Origin: Natrinema salinisoli | Lineage (GTDB): Archaea > Halobacteriota > Halobacteria > Halobacteriales > Natrialbaceae | Direction of reading: 5' to 3' | DNA: 64,000 nucleotides | Assembly: GCF_020405205.1 (NCBI RefSeq) | Contig: NZ_CP084469.1 | Coordinates: forward strand, 1,488,001 to 1,552,000 | Part shown: one piece after another, positions 42,211-50,450 of the stretch | Position numbering within the stretch: the stretch's first letter is position 1 | Layout of the letters: every line of letters starts with the position of its first letter | Position numbers and translations under genes: made by a program | Notes under the pieces: model-generated | Databases searched by the model: none | What the model saw: the letters and a program-made list of their open reading frames with translations, nothing else | Told to the model about the DNA's origin: nothing

Positions 42211-43518
42211 TTATTTTTCCGACCGGACGAGACGTAGGCCCGCTTTCGCCGCCGTCCAGGCCGGATACGCAGTGTTGTAGACCGTGTTCGGTGCGTTTCG
42301 CGCGCCCGCCCGGAGGAGCCGATGGGAGAGCGGCGGCTCCGACGCCGAGATCAGGTCGTCCAGATCGACGGTCTCGAGCCACTCGAAAAAGGTTCGTTCG
42401 GCGGGCGTCGCGGGCTCCGTGTCGCGGACACGCTCGCGGATGTCTGCCCACATGTGCCGTTCGTCCCGCCCGAGGACCCACTCGCCGCGCTCGAGGGAGC
42501 GACGGAGGCGGTGGTAGTCGCCGTCGTCGAAGGGATAGCCGTGATCGTCGGGCTCGAGGCCCGAAAGGCGGAGGCCAACTGCGGTTCGGTAACACTTCTC
42601 GCACACACCGCAGTTACCGTCCATTCGATCGTTGCAGGTCTGGAGCTGCAGCGTCGGCGATTCGGTCCGGACGTAGTCGGCGATCCGATCGAGTCGTTCC
42701 TGACGAGTGAGATCGTAGCCGTCGTGGTGACACTGCGTCCCGGCCCACCGGACGTGGTCGTCGATGTCGGGACGAGAGCCCCATTCGAGATCGATTCCGT
42801 CCCAGTGAGTCGCGGCGACGTAGAGATCCGTCATCCCGCGCGCGTAGGCCAGCGGCGCACAGAGTCCGAGCAGCCCCAGGCCGTGGCCGACGGAGCTGTA
42901 CCAGCCGCCGTCGACGTGGCGCTTGTAGTGGGCCAGCAACATCGGGTGGTCGAGGAACGACAGCATGTTCGACTGGACGAACGCCGTCTCGCAGTCGTGC
43001 TCGTGGGCAAAGCTCGAGACGCGCGACCGGAGGGCGTCCCACTTCTCGTCGTCGCCGGCGTCCGGGGTGATCGTCCAGCCCCGGATGCTGATCAGGGTCG
43101 GCGACTCCTCGCGGTGGCGGACGTACGAATACGTCGAGTCGACACCGCCGGTAAAGAGCAGGCCGGTCTCGTCGGTCCCCTCGGGGTCCGGATCGATCGT
43201 GCTGCGGGCATAGAGCGTCCCACCGTCGATGAACTCGTACATGGCAGACAGCGACTCCGCGACGTCCTCGAGCGCGCGGGCGAACGTCGCGTCGACCTCG
43301 TCGACGTAGACGTCGGCCCCGTTGGCCCACGCGACCGGACAGACCTGCGCGAGGACGGGAATCGCGAGCACGCCGTCGGGGACGTCCGCGATCGAAACGT
43401 CGTAACTGGTTCGGAACGGTTCGTCGGTCACGAACCGCTCCAGGTCGGCCGAAGCGCGAACCGAACACTCGAGCGTTCCGTCGTTGGCAGTGAGCCGGTC
43501 GATGATAATCGATGACAT
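42211..43518 (-). CDS. PP-loop ATP pyrophosphatase family enzyme, QueC-like
   Basis: 435 residues. A PP-loop motif LLFTGGVDSTYSY (about residues 120-132) binds ATP for adenylation, and a Cys cluster TCNDRMDGNCGVCEKCYRT late in the protein looks like a structural zinc site, as in QueC-type enzymes. The N-terminal 115 residues and the C-terminal helix-rich 100 residues are extra. In this locus, ATP-dependent amidation of a sugar acid or acetamido group is a reasonable guess; a nucleoside role is the alternative. Neither can be settled from sequence. Confidence 0.72.
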   Translation of the reverse strand: MSSIIIDRLTANDGTLECSVRASADLERFVTDEPFRTSYDVSIADVPDGVLAIPVLAQVCPVAWANGADVYVDEVDATFARALEDVAESLSAMYEFIDGGTLYARSTIDPDPEGTDETGLLFTGGVDSTYSYVRHREESPTLISIRGWTITPDAGDDEKWDALRSRVSSFAHEHDCETAFVQSNMLSFLDHPMLLAHYKRHVDGGWYSSVGHGLGLLGLCAPLAYARGMTDLYVAATHWDGIDLEWGSRPDIDDHVRWAGTQCHHDGYDLTRQERLDRIADYVRTESPTLQLQTCNDRMDGNCGVCEKCYRTAVGLRLSGLEPDDHGYPFDDGDYHRLRRSLERGEWVLGRDERHMWADIRERVRDTEPATPAERTFFEWLETVDLDDLISASEPPLSHRLLRAGARNAPNTVYNTAYPAWTAAKAGLRLVRSEK

Positions 43519-43879
43519 AGATGGAGGTCGTTTCGTTCTCGGACGAGGTGATCACGATCGACTACAAAAACCACCGGAACCGTTGATCGATCGGCGCTCG
43601 AGAAGTCGACCCGTAGCCGACCGTCCGGTGCCGATAGGAGCACCATACCGCTGTGTCGATGATTGCAGCGGTCGATCGCCCGTTACTGCGGGGACGTCGC
43701 TCGTTCGTGTGAGACGGGCGATCGGGGCCGTGATAGCCCGATACAGCGGTTCAAGAACCCGTTATCGACACTTACTGCTGGTCTCCAAGGTAGGAAACGG
43801 ATAACAAACCGCGGCAGTGACGACGGGTCGGGCAACACATGCGTTTCGAGAGTGATTCGGTCGAACGCGGTGAGACGGC
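43519..43879. other. Divergent intergenic region with one motif site
   Basis: 361 bases between the PP-loop gene and the second large membrane protein. Holds ATAACAAAC at 43801-43809. No gene supported. Confidence 0.5.
43801..43809 (+). promoter_or_regulatory. ATAACAAAC motif upstream of membrane protein gene
   Basis: Plus-strand ATAACAAAC, 70 nt before the ATG at 43880. Confidence 0.55.
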
Positions 43880-45673
43880 ATGAGACGATCGACGCTCGAC
43901 GTGACGCTCACGATCGGCTTTCTCGCGATCGCGCTGGGTGTTCTCGCGGCGAGAGCGAACCCGGCAACTGCCTACGAGTCGTCGGTCTACACCGGATCGC
44001 CGCCGATCACGTGGGCCCTGTTCGCGCTCGCGCTCGCGATCGCGGTCGCGACGACGCTTTCCTGTCGCGGCCGACGGCAGGGACTCGGAATCGGGCTCGG
44101 CGCGACGACGGTGACCGCGATCGTGAGCCTCCCCGTGATCCGGAACTACCGCTTCGCCGGGATGGGCGATGCGCTGACCCATCTGGGCTGGACGCGGGAC
44201 ATCGTCACCGGCGGGACCCCACCCCACGAACTGTTCTATCCCGGGCTGCACACCATCGCGACAGTGCTTCACTTCGTCGGCGGCGTCTCGATCGAGCGCG
44301 GGCTGTTAATCGGCATGGTCGTCCTCTTCGTCCCGTTCCTCGTCTTCGTCCCACTCGCCGTCCGGGCGATGGGGACCGGTGAATTGGCCGTCGGCCTCGC
44401 CGCGATCACCTCCTGGATGGTGTTACCGGTCAACAACATCGCGACGTTCATGGGCGTCCACACGAACTCGAACGCGCTCTTTCTGGTTCCCGCCGTGGTC
44501 TTCGCGCTCGTCGCCTACCTCCGACGGCGGTCAACTCGCGAGCGACTCCCGCTCGGACTCTCCCCGTTCACCGTTCTCGTCTACCTGACCGGTCTCGTGA
44601 TCTTGCTGGTTCACCCACAACAGATGTTCAACGTCTTCATCCTCGTCGCCGCAGTCAGCGGGGTGCAGTTCCTCGCACGCTGGCGGTTCGACGACCATCC
44701 GATGCTCGAGCACCCGACGACGTACGCGCACACGATCGGGCTCGGTGGGTTGTTCGGCCTCTGGGCGCTGAGCAACGAACGGTTTCGAAACGCCGCGGCC
44801 GGACTCGTCTCCGGGCTGCTCGCGCAGGACATCGGTGCCGGAGCCGAAGTCGGTCAGCGAGGGTCGTCGCTGACCGATATCGGCAGTAGCCTCACCGAAC
44901 TCTTCGTGAAGATGTTCCTCGACGCGGCGATCGTCGGACTCATCGTGGGTCTGTTCGTGCTGGCCGTCTGGCTCGGTCGCTCGAGCCTCGACGCCGAGAC
45001 CAGATCGTTCGTCAACTACCTCGCGCTCGCGCTCGTTCCGCTCGGCGCCATGTTCGCAGTGTACTTCGTCGGGACGCCGACGATGGCGTTTCGACAGGTC
45101 GGTTTCATCTACGTGATCTTGACGATACTCGCCGGTGTCGCGCTGGCACAGCTCGTGGGCGGCCTCTCGAGCGTGATCACGAGACCCGGTGCGAACGCGG
45201 TTACGGCGCTGGTACTCGGCGCCTGTCTGGTGCTCGGATTGATGACCGTGTTCGTCTCCCCGATGATCTACAATCCGGGCCAGCACGTGACTCCCGAGAT
45301 GATGAGCGGCTACGAGGACGGTCTGGATCACGGTGCCGAGGACGTTCCCTACGCTGGCATGGGGTACGATCCCTACCGATACGACCACGGAATCAACGGG
45401 ATCCCCGGCGGCGGTGGCAATATCGGTGGTGGGTCAGCAACCACCGGAACCGTCAACGCCAGCGTGTTCTCGGCGGGTAACTACACCGGGGCCTACCCCA
45501 CCGACGAGTACTACTTCACCGTCACGGAGTGGGACAGGACGAAAGAATTCGACGTCTACGACGAACTCAACTACCACGAGGCCGCATACGAGGGACTCGA
45601 TACCGAACCGAACGCGAACAAAGTCGTCTCGAACGACGAGTTCGAAATGTACGCCATCGACAGCGAGCCGTAG
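43880..45673 (+). CDS. Large polytopic membrane protein, GT-C-like (copy 2)
   Basis: 597 residues, paralogous to 29776-31578. Eleven or so membrane helices, the loop GMGDALTHLGWTRDIVTG after the third helix, FYPGLHTIATVLHFVGG, and a C-terminal extracellular region with a Gly-rich patch (GIPGGGGNIGGGS) and FDVYDELNYHEAAYE. The shared Asp/His loop in both copies is the best candidate for an active site. Probable transferase or polymerase on a lipid-linked glycan at the outer face of the membrane; no named family is certain. Confidence 0.75.
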   Translation: MRRSTLDVTLTIGFLAIALGVLAARANPATAYESSVYTGSPPITWALFALALAIAVATTLSCRGRRQGLGIGLGATTVTAIVSLPVIRNYRFAGMGDALTHLGWTRDIVTGGTPPHELFYPGLHTIATVLHFVGGVSIERGLLIGMVVLFVPFLVFVPLAVRAMGTGELAVGLAAITSWMVLPVNNIATFMGVHTNSNALFLVPAVVFALVAYLRRRSTRERLPLGLSPFTVLVYLTGLVILLVHPQQMFNVFILVAAVSGVQFLARWRFDDHPMLEHPTTYAHTIGLGGLFGLWALSNERFRNAAAGLVSGLLAQDIGAGAEVGQRGSSLTDIGSSLTELFVKMFLDAAIVGLIVGLFVLAVWLGRSSLDAETRSFVNYLALALVPLGAMFAVYFVGTPTMAFRQVGFIYVILTILAGVALAQLVGGLSSVITRPGANAVTALVLGACLVLGLMTVFVSPMIYNPGQHVTPEMMSGYEDGLDHGAEDVPYAGMGYDPYRYDHGINGIPGGGGNIGGGSATTGTVNASVFSAGNYTGAYPTDEYYFTVTEWDRTKEFDVYDELNYHEAAYEGLDTEPNANKVVSNDEFEMYAIDSEP

Positions 45674-46255
45674 TGACGTGAAACGCTATTCGCTCCCCAG
45701 TGGGGCTCATCATCGTACCGATCGAACGACGTAGTATGTGGCCCCGCTTTCAGTCCACCAACCAGTACGCGGGACGCGCCGGTAGTCTCCCACCGTGGAA
45801 GAGTGGCCACCGGATGTGTTCGTACGCACGCGCGAGACCAGTCTCCAAACACACCACTGCACCCGCACCGCTCTGGACGTGCTCGTACGAGGTCGCTCTC
45901 GTGCGAGGTCGCTCTCGATGACCTGCTCGAGCGAAACCGTTCTCGCTGACGGCCTGTCGCCGTCGACGATCGGTGAAACACCGAGTAATAGACTATTACG
46001 GGCCTGGAAATACGTAACTGCAGAGTCGAAACGATAGTGCGCCACGGATCACTGCCGACACCGCCGACCGCCGGATCCGGGGCCGTATGGGGGCTCTCGA
46101 GGCATCAATATCCTATTTCCGCGGCAAAGACGCGATTACGAGATCGAAATTCGTCACGAATTCGTTCGTAATTTCGTGGAGTTCCATCGGTAGATTGTGG
46201 CCTAATAACCAGCGTTAGAAAAATATTCTGTAAATTTAAGCCATGAGCGCAAGAA
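45674..46255. other. Intergenic region, AT-rich toward its right end
   Basis: About 580 bases without a gene. The left 350 bases have ordinary composition; from about 46100 the DNA becomes AT-rich up to the beta-helix promoter and includes a nested inverted repeat (46145-46176). Confidence 0.55.
46145..46176. repeat. Nested inverted repeat
   Basis: Outer arms CGAAATT and AATTTCG are perfectly complementary and enclose the perfect 10-base palindrome ACGAATTCGT at 46156-46165. It lies about 115 nt before the beta-helix start and could be an operator. Confidence 0.5.
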
Positions 46256-46267
46256 AAAGTTTATGAG
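46256..46267 (+). promoter_or_regulatory. Beta-helix promoter AAAGTTTATGAG
   Basis: The 12-mer AAAGTTTATGAG ends 24 nt before the ATG at 46292. The same 12-mer with the same 24-nt spacing precedes the ATG at 50000 on the other strand. TTTATG would be the TATA box of a leaderless transcript. Confidence 0.65.
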
Positions 46268-46291
46268 TGTAAGGCGGAGTTACGCAAGTGT

Positions 46292-47242
46292 ATGGCGCAG
46301 AACTCCCGTACGTCCGAGACGGAATCTACTCCGACTGCAGGCCGTAACAGCGAATTAACCCGCCGTAACTACGTTCGCTCGATCGCCGCGGTGGCGACCG
46401 CGGCGACCGCGATTGGCGGGGCCGGCACCGCTGCGGCACAGGACGACTACGAGGTCATCGAGGCCCAGGGGCAGACGATCACCATCGACGCCGGTCAGAC
46501 CTGGGAGAACAAGCTCATCGACATGACGACCGGCCAGGACATCGTCGTCACTGCTCACAGCAGCGACTGGACGATCCGAAACATCGGCTTCAAGGGCGAG
46601 AACACGTCCGGAACCGGTAGCGCAACCTTCGGCATCTCCGATACGAGCGGCGGTACCTGTACCGTCGAGAACGTCTACCTCGGTGACGGCTCGAGCTCCG
46701 GGAACGGGAATCCGAACGGGCACGGCCAGACCGCGTTCTGGGTCGCACCCGATCACAACGGCCACATCGATTTCAAAAACGTCAACATCCAGAACTTCGC
46801 GGACAACGCGATCTACGGTTCCGCACCCGGCAATAAGGGCGGCGGGACGATCCACATCGACAGTAGCTTCGCCGCGAACTGTTACGTCTCCCACTTCCGA
46901 CTGGGCACCGAAGGGAGCAAGGTCACGAACTCGAGCGTCTACGTCGACAGTAGCGAGGGGTACGTCGGCCGCGGCATCTGGGCGTGGGCCCCCGGCACGG
47001 TCGAAGTCGAGGGCTGCCAGATCGAGATGAACGGGCAGAACAACGCCATCGTCGCCGGTGCGAACGGAAACCCGACGGAGGTCACCGTCACGGACTCCGA
47101 TTACGACGACCAGGCCGGGATTTCCGAAGAGGCCGGCTCGAGCGTCCAGCTCGGCGACGGCGTCGGCACCGATCCCGAAGCAGTCATCCCCGAGGGCGTG
47201 CCGACGAGCCCCGAAGAAGCGGCATCCGGCTCCCAGAACTGA
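46292..47242 (+). CDS. Tat-exported beta-helix protein without C-terminal repeats
   Basis: 316 residues. Tat signal TRRNYVRSIAAVATAATAIGG, then a compact right-handed beta-helix: WTIRNIGFKGEN, VENVYLGDGSSSGNG, IDFKNVNIQNFADNAIYGS, IHIDSSFAANCYVSHFRLG. It stops just after the hinge GVPTSPEEAASG, exactly where the two paralogues begin their repeat domains, so this is the minimal member of the family. Extracellular. The stop codon is immediate; no debris of a repeat domain follows. Confidence 0.82.
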   Translation: MAQNSRTSETESTPTAGRNSELTRRNYVRSIAAVATAATAIGGAGTAAAQDDYEVIEAQGQTITIDAGQTWENKLIDMTTGQDIVVTAHSSDWTIRNIGFKGENTSGTGSATFGISDTSGGTCTVENVYLGDGSSSGNGNPNGHGQTAFWVAPDHNGHIDFKNVNIQNFADNAIYGSAPGNKGGGTIHIDSSFAANCYVSHFRLGTEGSKVTNSSVYVDSSEGYVGRGIWAWAPGTVEVEGCQIEMNGQNNAIVAGANGNPTEVTVTDSDYDDQAGISEEAGSSVQLGDGVGTDPEAVIPEGVPTSPEEAASGSQN

Positions 47243-47933
47243 GCCGACCCTGAACGACGCCCCGCTGACGCAGGCTTTCCGACGCACCGCTGACGCAGAC
47301 CCTCCGACGCCCCGCTGACGCGATCTACTATCGGGCGATCGGATCCCTCCATCCGCCATCGTACGCGTTCGCTGTTATTTTCTCAGTTTTCGATCGGCCA
47401 GCTTCGGCAACCGATGGTCACCGCGAGAACCTGCTTCGATACCGATAGCGCCGGGCCACCGGATACCAAAGGCAGAGTTGTCGAGTCAGCGCACGGTGTT
47501 TCCGTTCGTGCCCGGAGATGGCGTCGCAGGCTGTTGCGCTTCGTGATCGGTATCGGGCCGCGGATAGTCGACTTCCAGAGACCGGTGCAGTCGGCGGAGA
47601 TGACGGGACGTAGTGCCATCGATCCCCGAGAGGACCGGGTATCGATCGGGTGGTCCCCACGAGCGCGAGCTCACTCCGGTGGCTCGAGCGGGAGGGGTCC
47701 GTTACCCTGTGTGAAGTATCCTCGCAGACGTGACTCACGGAACTGTCTCCGCAGCCGGTCGACGACTCTCTCCGGGAAAAGCGACGACGACCGCAGCGTG
47801 AACTGGGCTGAAACGAACGAGTTCGGTCAAGAAACGTGACGTACCAGGTTCTCGAGCGCCGGGAACCGGGAGAAAGAGTCGGACTTCGGCAAACTGTTGG
47901 CGAGACGGTGCGCTCGGCGAACCCAATCGTGAG
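47243..47933. other. Intergenic region between convergent beta-helix genes
   Basis: 691 bases between the ends of two convergent beta-helix genes. The first 90 bases hold a three-copy tandem repeat. The rest has ordinary composition and several overlapping open frames with no recognisable protein. Confidence 0.5.
47255..47329. repeat. Tandem repeat, three units of 25 bp
   Basis: Three consecutive 25-base units beginning CGACGCCCCGCTGACGC, CGACGCACCGCTGACGC and CGACGCCCCGCTGACGC. The first 16-17 bases are nearly identical and the last 8 vary. The array starts 12 bases after the stop codon of the beta-helix gene. Confidence 0.75.
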
Positions 47934-50000
47934 TTACTGCTCCCGCGCGTTGTACTGAACGTCGACCGTCGCGTCACCGAGGATCGTGAAGTCCTCGATG
48001 TCGCCGTCGAACCAGTAGGCGTCGAGCCAGTTGCCGACGCCGCCGCGAACCGTCGTATCTTCGACGACGTCGTCATCGTTTACCGACGCGTCGCGGTACT
48101 CAGCCTGGATGACCCTGCCGTCGACGCGGAACGAATACGTGCTCGGCTCGGACGTTTCGGTCCCGTCGAAGACGACCGCGTGAGGGAGGAGTTCGGGGTC
48201 GCCGTACTCCTCGAGGTCGATCTCCTCGCCGTCGACCGTGATCGTGGGCGTCCCGTTAGTCAGCGACACGTCGGTCACCGTTCCGGAGAACCGGAAGCGA
48301 AGACTGTCGTCGGTGACGGTGCTCTGTACCGTCGAGCCCGAGATCGTCGTCGCCTCGTCTTCCGGATCGCCGTCGCCCGCGAATTCGATGTCGCCGTCGA
48401 CCGTGATCTCGAAGCCGACCGGTTTTCCGGGCCCCTGTACCTCGAGAACGTGCGGGAGGTCGGAACCAAACTCGGACGGATCGACCTGTTCGCCGTTGAC
48501 GGAGACGGTCCCCGGACCGTCGACGGTCAGTTGTTCGATGTCCCCGCTGTAGCGGAATGCGTCCTTCCAGTCGGCGACGGTCCCGTAGACGGTACCGTCC
48601 TCGATGGTATCCTCGTCGTCGATCGAGGCGCCGTCGTACCCGCTCCGTTCGGCCTCGCCGCTGACGGTGAATTCGTAGCGGGTGACGTCCTCGGCGCTGC
48701 CGTCGATCAGGACGACGTTTTGCAGGACATCGTCGATATCGGCGGGGTCGATCTCGACGCCGTTGACCCGGACGGTCGCATCGCCGTCGACCGACAGGCG
48801 CTCGATCTGGCCGTCGAAACGGAAGGCGTCGAGGTAGTCGGCGACGGTACCGCTCGCAGTGGTGCCGTCGACGGTTGCCGCCTCGTCGATCGTCGCGTTC
48901 TCGTCGGTGCTCGGCTCGACCGCGTCGCTGACCACGAATTCGTAGCTCGTGGTGTCGGTCGTGCCGTTCCCGTCGAAGACGATCGTGTTCGCCAGCGACG
49001 AGTCGCCGGTCTCTTCGTTCGATTCGCTACTCGATGGAGACGGCGACGATCCGCCGCTCGCGGCCTCTTCCGCGGATGTCGGCACACCTTCGGGCATCGA
49101 GAGGTCGGGGTCCGATCCGAGCCCGCCTTCGCGAGAGAGCCGAACGTCTCCGCGCTGGCTGATCCCGTCGAATTGCGTGTCCTCGATCGTGACGCGCGTC
49201 GTCTCACCGTTTCGACCGAGGTGGATGGCGTCGTTGTAGGACCCGGAGCTGAAGTCGCAGCCGGACACGACCATCCGTCCCGGGTTCCAGCCCCAGAAAC
49301 ACCGCCCGTTATATCGGCCGTTACTGTCGTTGTACGCGACGGAGTTCGTACACTTCGACCCGTTGGAGCTCAGCCGGAAGCTCGAGACGTAATTGTTCGC
49401 CGCGTAGCAACTGTCGATGTGGACGGTTCCACCGTTCCCGTTGTATCCGGGTGCGGACGCGTAGATCCCGTTGTTCGGCCAGTCCTGTACGTTGCAGTGT
49501 CGAATGTCGATGTGGCCGCTGTGCTCAGGTGCGACCCAGATTCCACATTGCCCGTGTGAACTGTAACTACTCGGGCGTACACAGCCGTCGCCCATGTAGA
49601 CGTTCTCGATCGTCGACGTATTGCCGCCGACGTCGGCCACCGCGATCGCGTGGTTGTCGTAGCGGTGGGTTCCGACGAACCCGACGTTCCGGATCGTCCA
49701 GTTCGTCGACTCTCGAGCGTAGAGTCCGAACCAGTTCCCGTTCGAAAAATCGATTAGCTTGTTTTCGAAAACCTCGCCGTCGTCGATGGTGTACCACTCG
49801 TTGGAGGCTTCGATAACCTCGTACTCCTCGGCGGCGGTCGCACTCCCCGTCGCCAACCCGCCACCGACGACGGAGGCCGCACCCGTCAGCTTCAGGTACG
49901 AGCGTCGATCAAGTAATTCACTATTACCGCCATTCTCACCGCTTTCGGGGCCGCTACCCGATGAAGAGTCGTCATCCGCTACCGAATTGTCGCGTGCCAT
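47934..50000 (-). CDS. Tat-exported beta-helix protein with four C-terminal repeats
   Basis: 688 residues from the ATG at 50000 (MARDNSVADDD). An ATG at 50021 is in frame but would overlap the promoter; spacing to the AAAGTTTATGAG box matches the gene at 46292 only for 50000. Tat signal LLDRRSYLKLTGAASVVGGG, beta-helix (WTIRNVGFVGTH, IENVYMGDGC, IDIRHCNVQDWPNNGIYAS), hinge EGVPTSAEEAASG, then four repeats of about 88 residues with the pattern Y-x-F-x-V, DAFRFDGQIERL and GDATVRVNGVEIDP. Ends VDVQYNAREQ, like the paralogue at 26443. Secreted; probably polysaccharide-associated. Confidence 0.83.
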   Translation of the reverse strand: MARDNSVADDDSSSGSGPESGENGGNSELLDRRSYLKLTGAASVVGGGLATGSATAAEEYEVIEASNEWYTIDDGEVFENKLIDFSNGNWFGLYARESTNWTIRNVGFVGTHRYDNHAIAVADVGGNTSTIENVYMGDGCVRPSSYSSHGQCGIWVAPEHSGHIDIRHCNVQDWPNNGIYASAPGYNGNGGTVHIDSCYAANNYVSSFRLSSNGSKCTNSVAYNDSNGRYNGRCFWGWNPGRMVVSGCDFSSGSYNDAIHLGRNGETTRVTIEDTQFDGISQRGDVRLSREGGLGSDPDLSMPEGVPTSAEEAASGGSSPSPSSSESNEETGDSSLANTIVFDGNGTTDTTSYEFVVSDAVEPSTDENATIDEAATVDGTTASGTVADYLDAFRFDGQIERLSVDGDATVRVNGVEIDPADIDDVLQNVVLIDGSAEDVTRYEFTVSGEAERSGYDGASIDDEDTIEDGTVYGTVADWKDAFRYSGDIEQLTVDGPGTVSVNGEQVDPSEFGSDLPHVLEVQGPGKPVGFEITVDGDIEFAGDGDPEDEATTISGSTVQSTVTDDSLRFRFSGTVTDVSLTNGTPTITVDGEEIDLEEYGDPELLPHAVVFDGTETSEPSTYSFRVDGRVIQAEYRDASVNDDDVVEDTTVRGGVGNWLDAYWFDGDIEDFTILGDATVDVQYNAREQ

Positions 50001-50450
50001 GCGGTCGGGTAATACCAACATGCGCTCATAAACTTTCCCCTTAATTCTGTATAAAATAAACAGACTTTCAGAGATTTAGATAATATATTCTATTATTTTA
50101 TAGTATTTTAATACGTATGTTTTATATTGAACCCGCCGGGCGGCGACTGGGTAATACCGTATTACCGCTGTTCCGCCCGGGAATTCGGACCCTCTCCATG
50201 ACGATACGGTTCAACGGGACGGGAGGACCAGTACTCGACGCGAGAGGGATCGTAGTAACCGACGGCGATCGAACACGACGACGAAATTGGCTCGGCAACT
50301 CATCGCGAAAAACGGACAACGGACAGTCCAGAGCCGTTTGACGGTAGAGATCGGGATAGTCCGTCCAGCTCCGAGCTGCCAAAACGAGTTGCCGAATCGA
50401 ACGCACGTCGGTCGATGTCTGGTCCCTCGCGTCCGGCAGCCGTTGAAGCG
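50001..50450. other. Intergenic region with a strong AT-rich island
   Basis: 450 bases upstream of the four-repeat beta-helix gene. Bases 50041 to about 50133 are almost entirely A and T (runs such as TATAAAATAAA and TATTTTATAG), extreme for this genome. The remainder is ordinary. No gene supported. Confidence 0.6.
50025..50036 (-). promoter_or_regulatory. Beta-helix promoter AAAGTTTATGAG
   Basis: Minus-strand copy of the 12-mer found at 46256-46267, 24 nt before the ATG at 50000. It fixes the start codon choice for this gene. Confidence 0.65.

Noticed and set aside
45674-46100. Overlapping open frames on both strands between the membrane protein and the beta-helix gene
   Set aside because: No consistent codon bias, start context or family resemblance on either strand.
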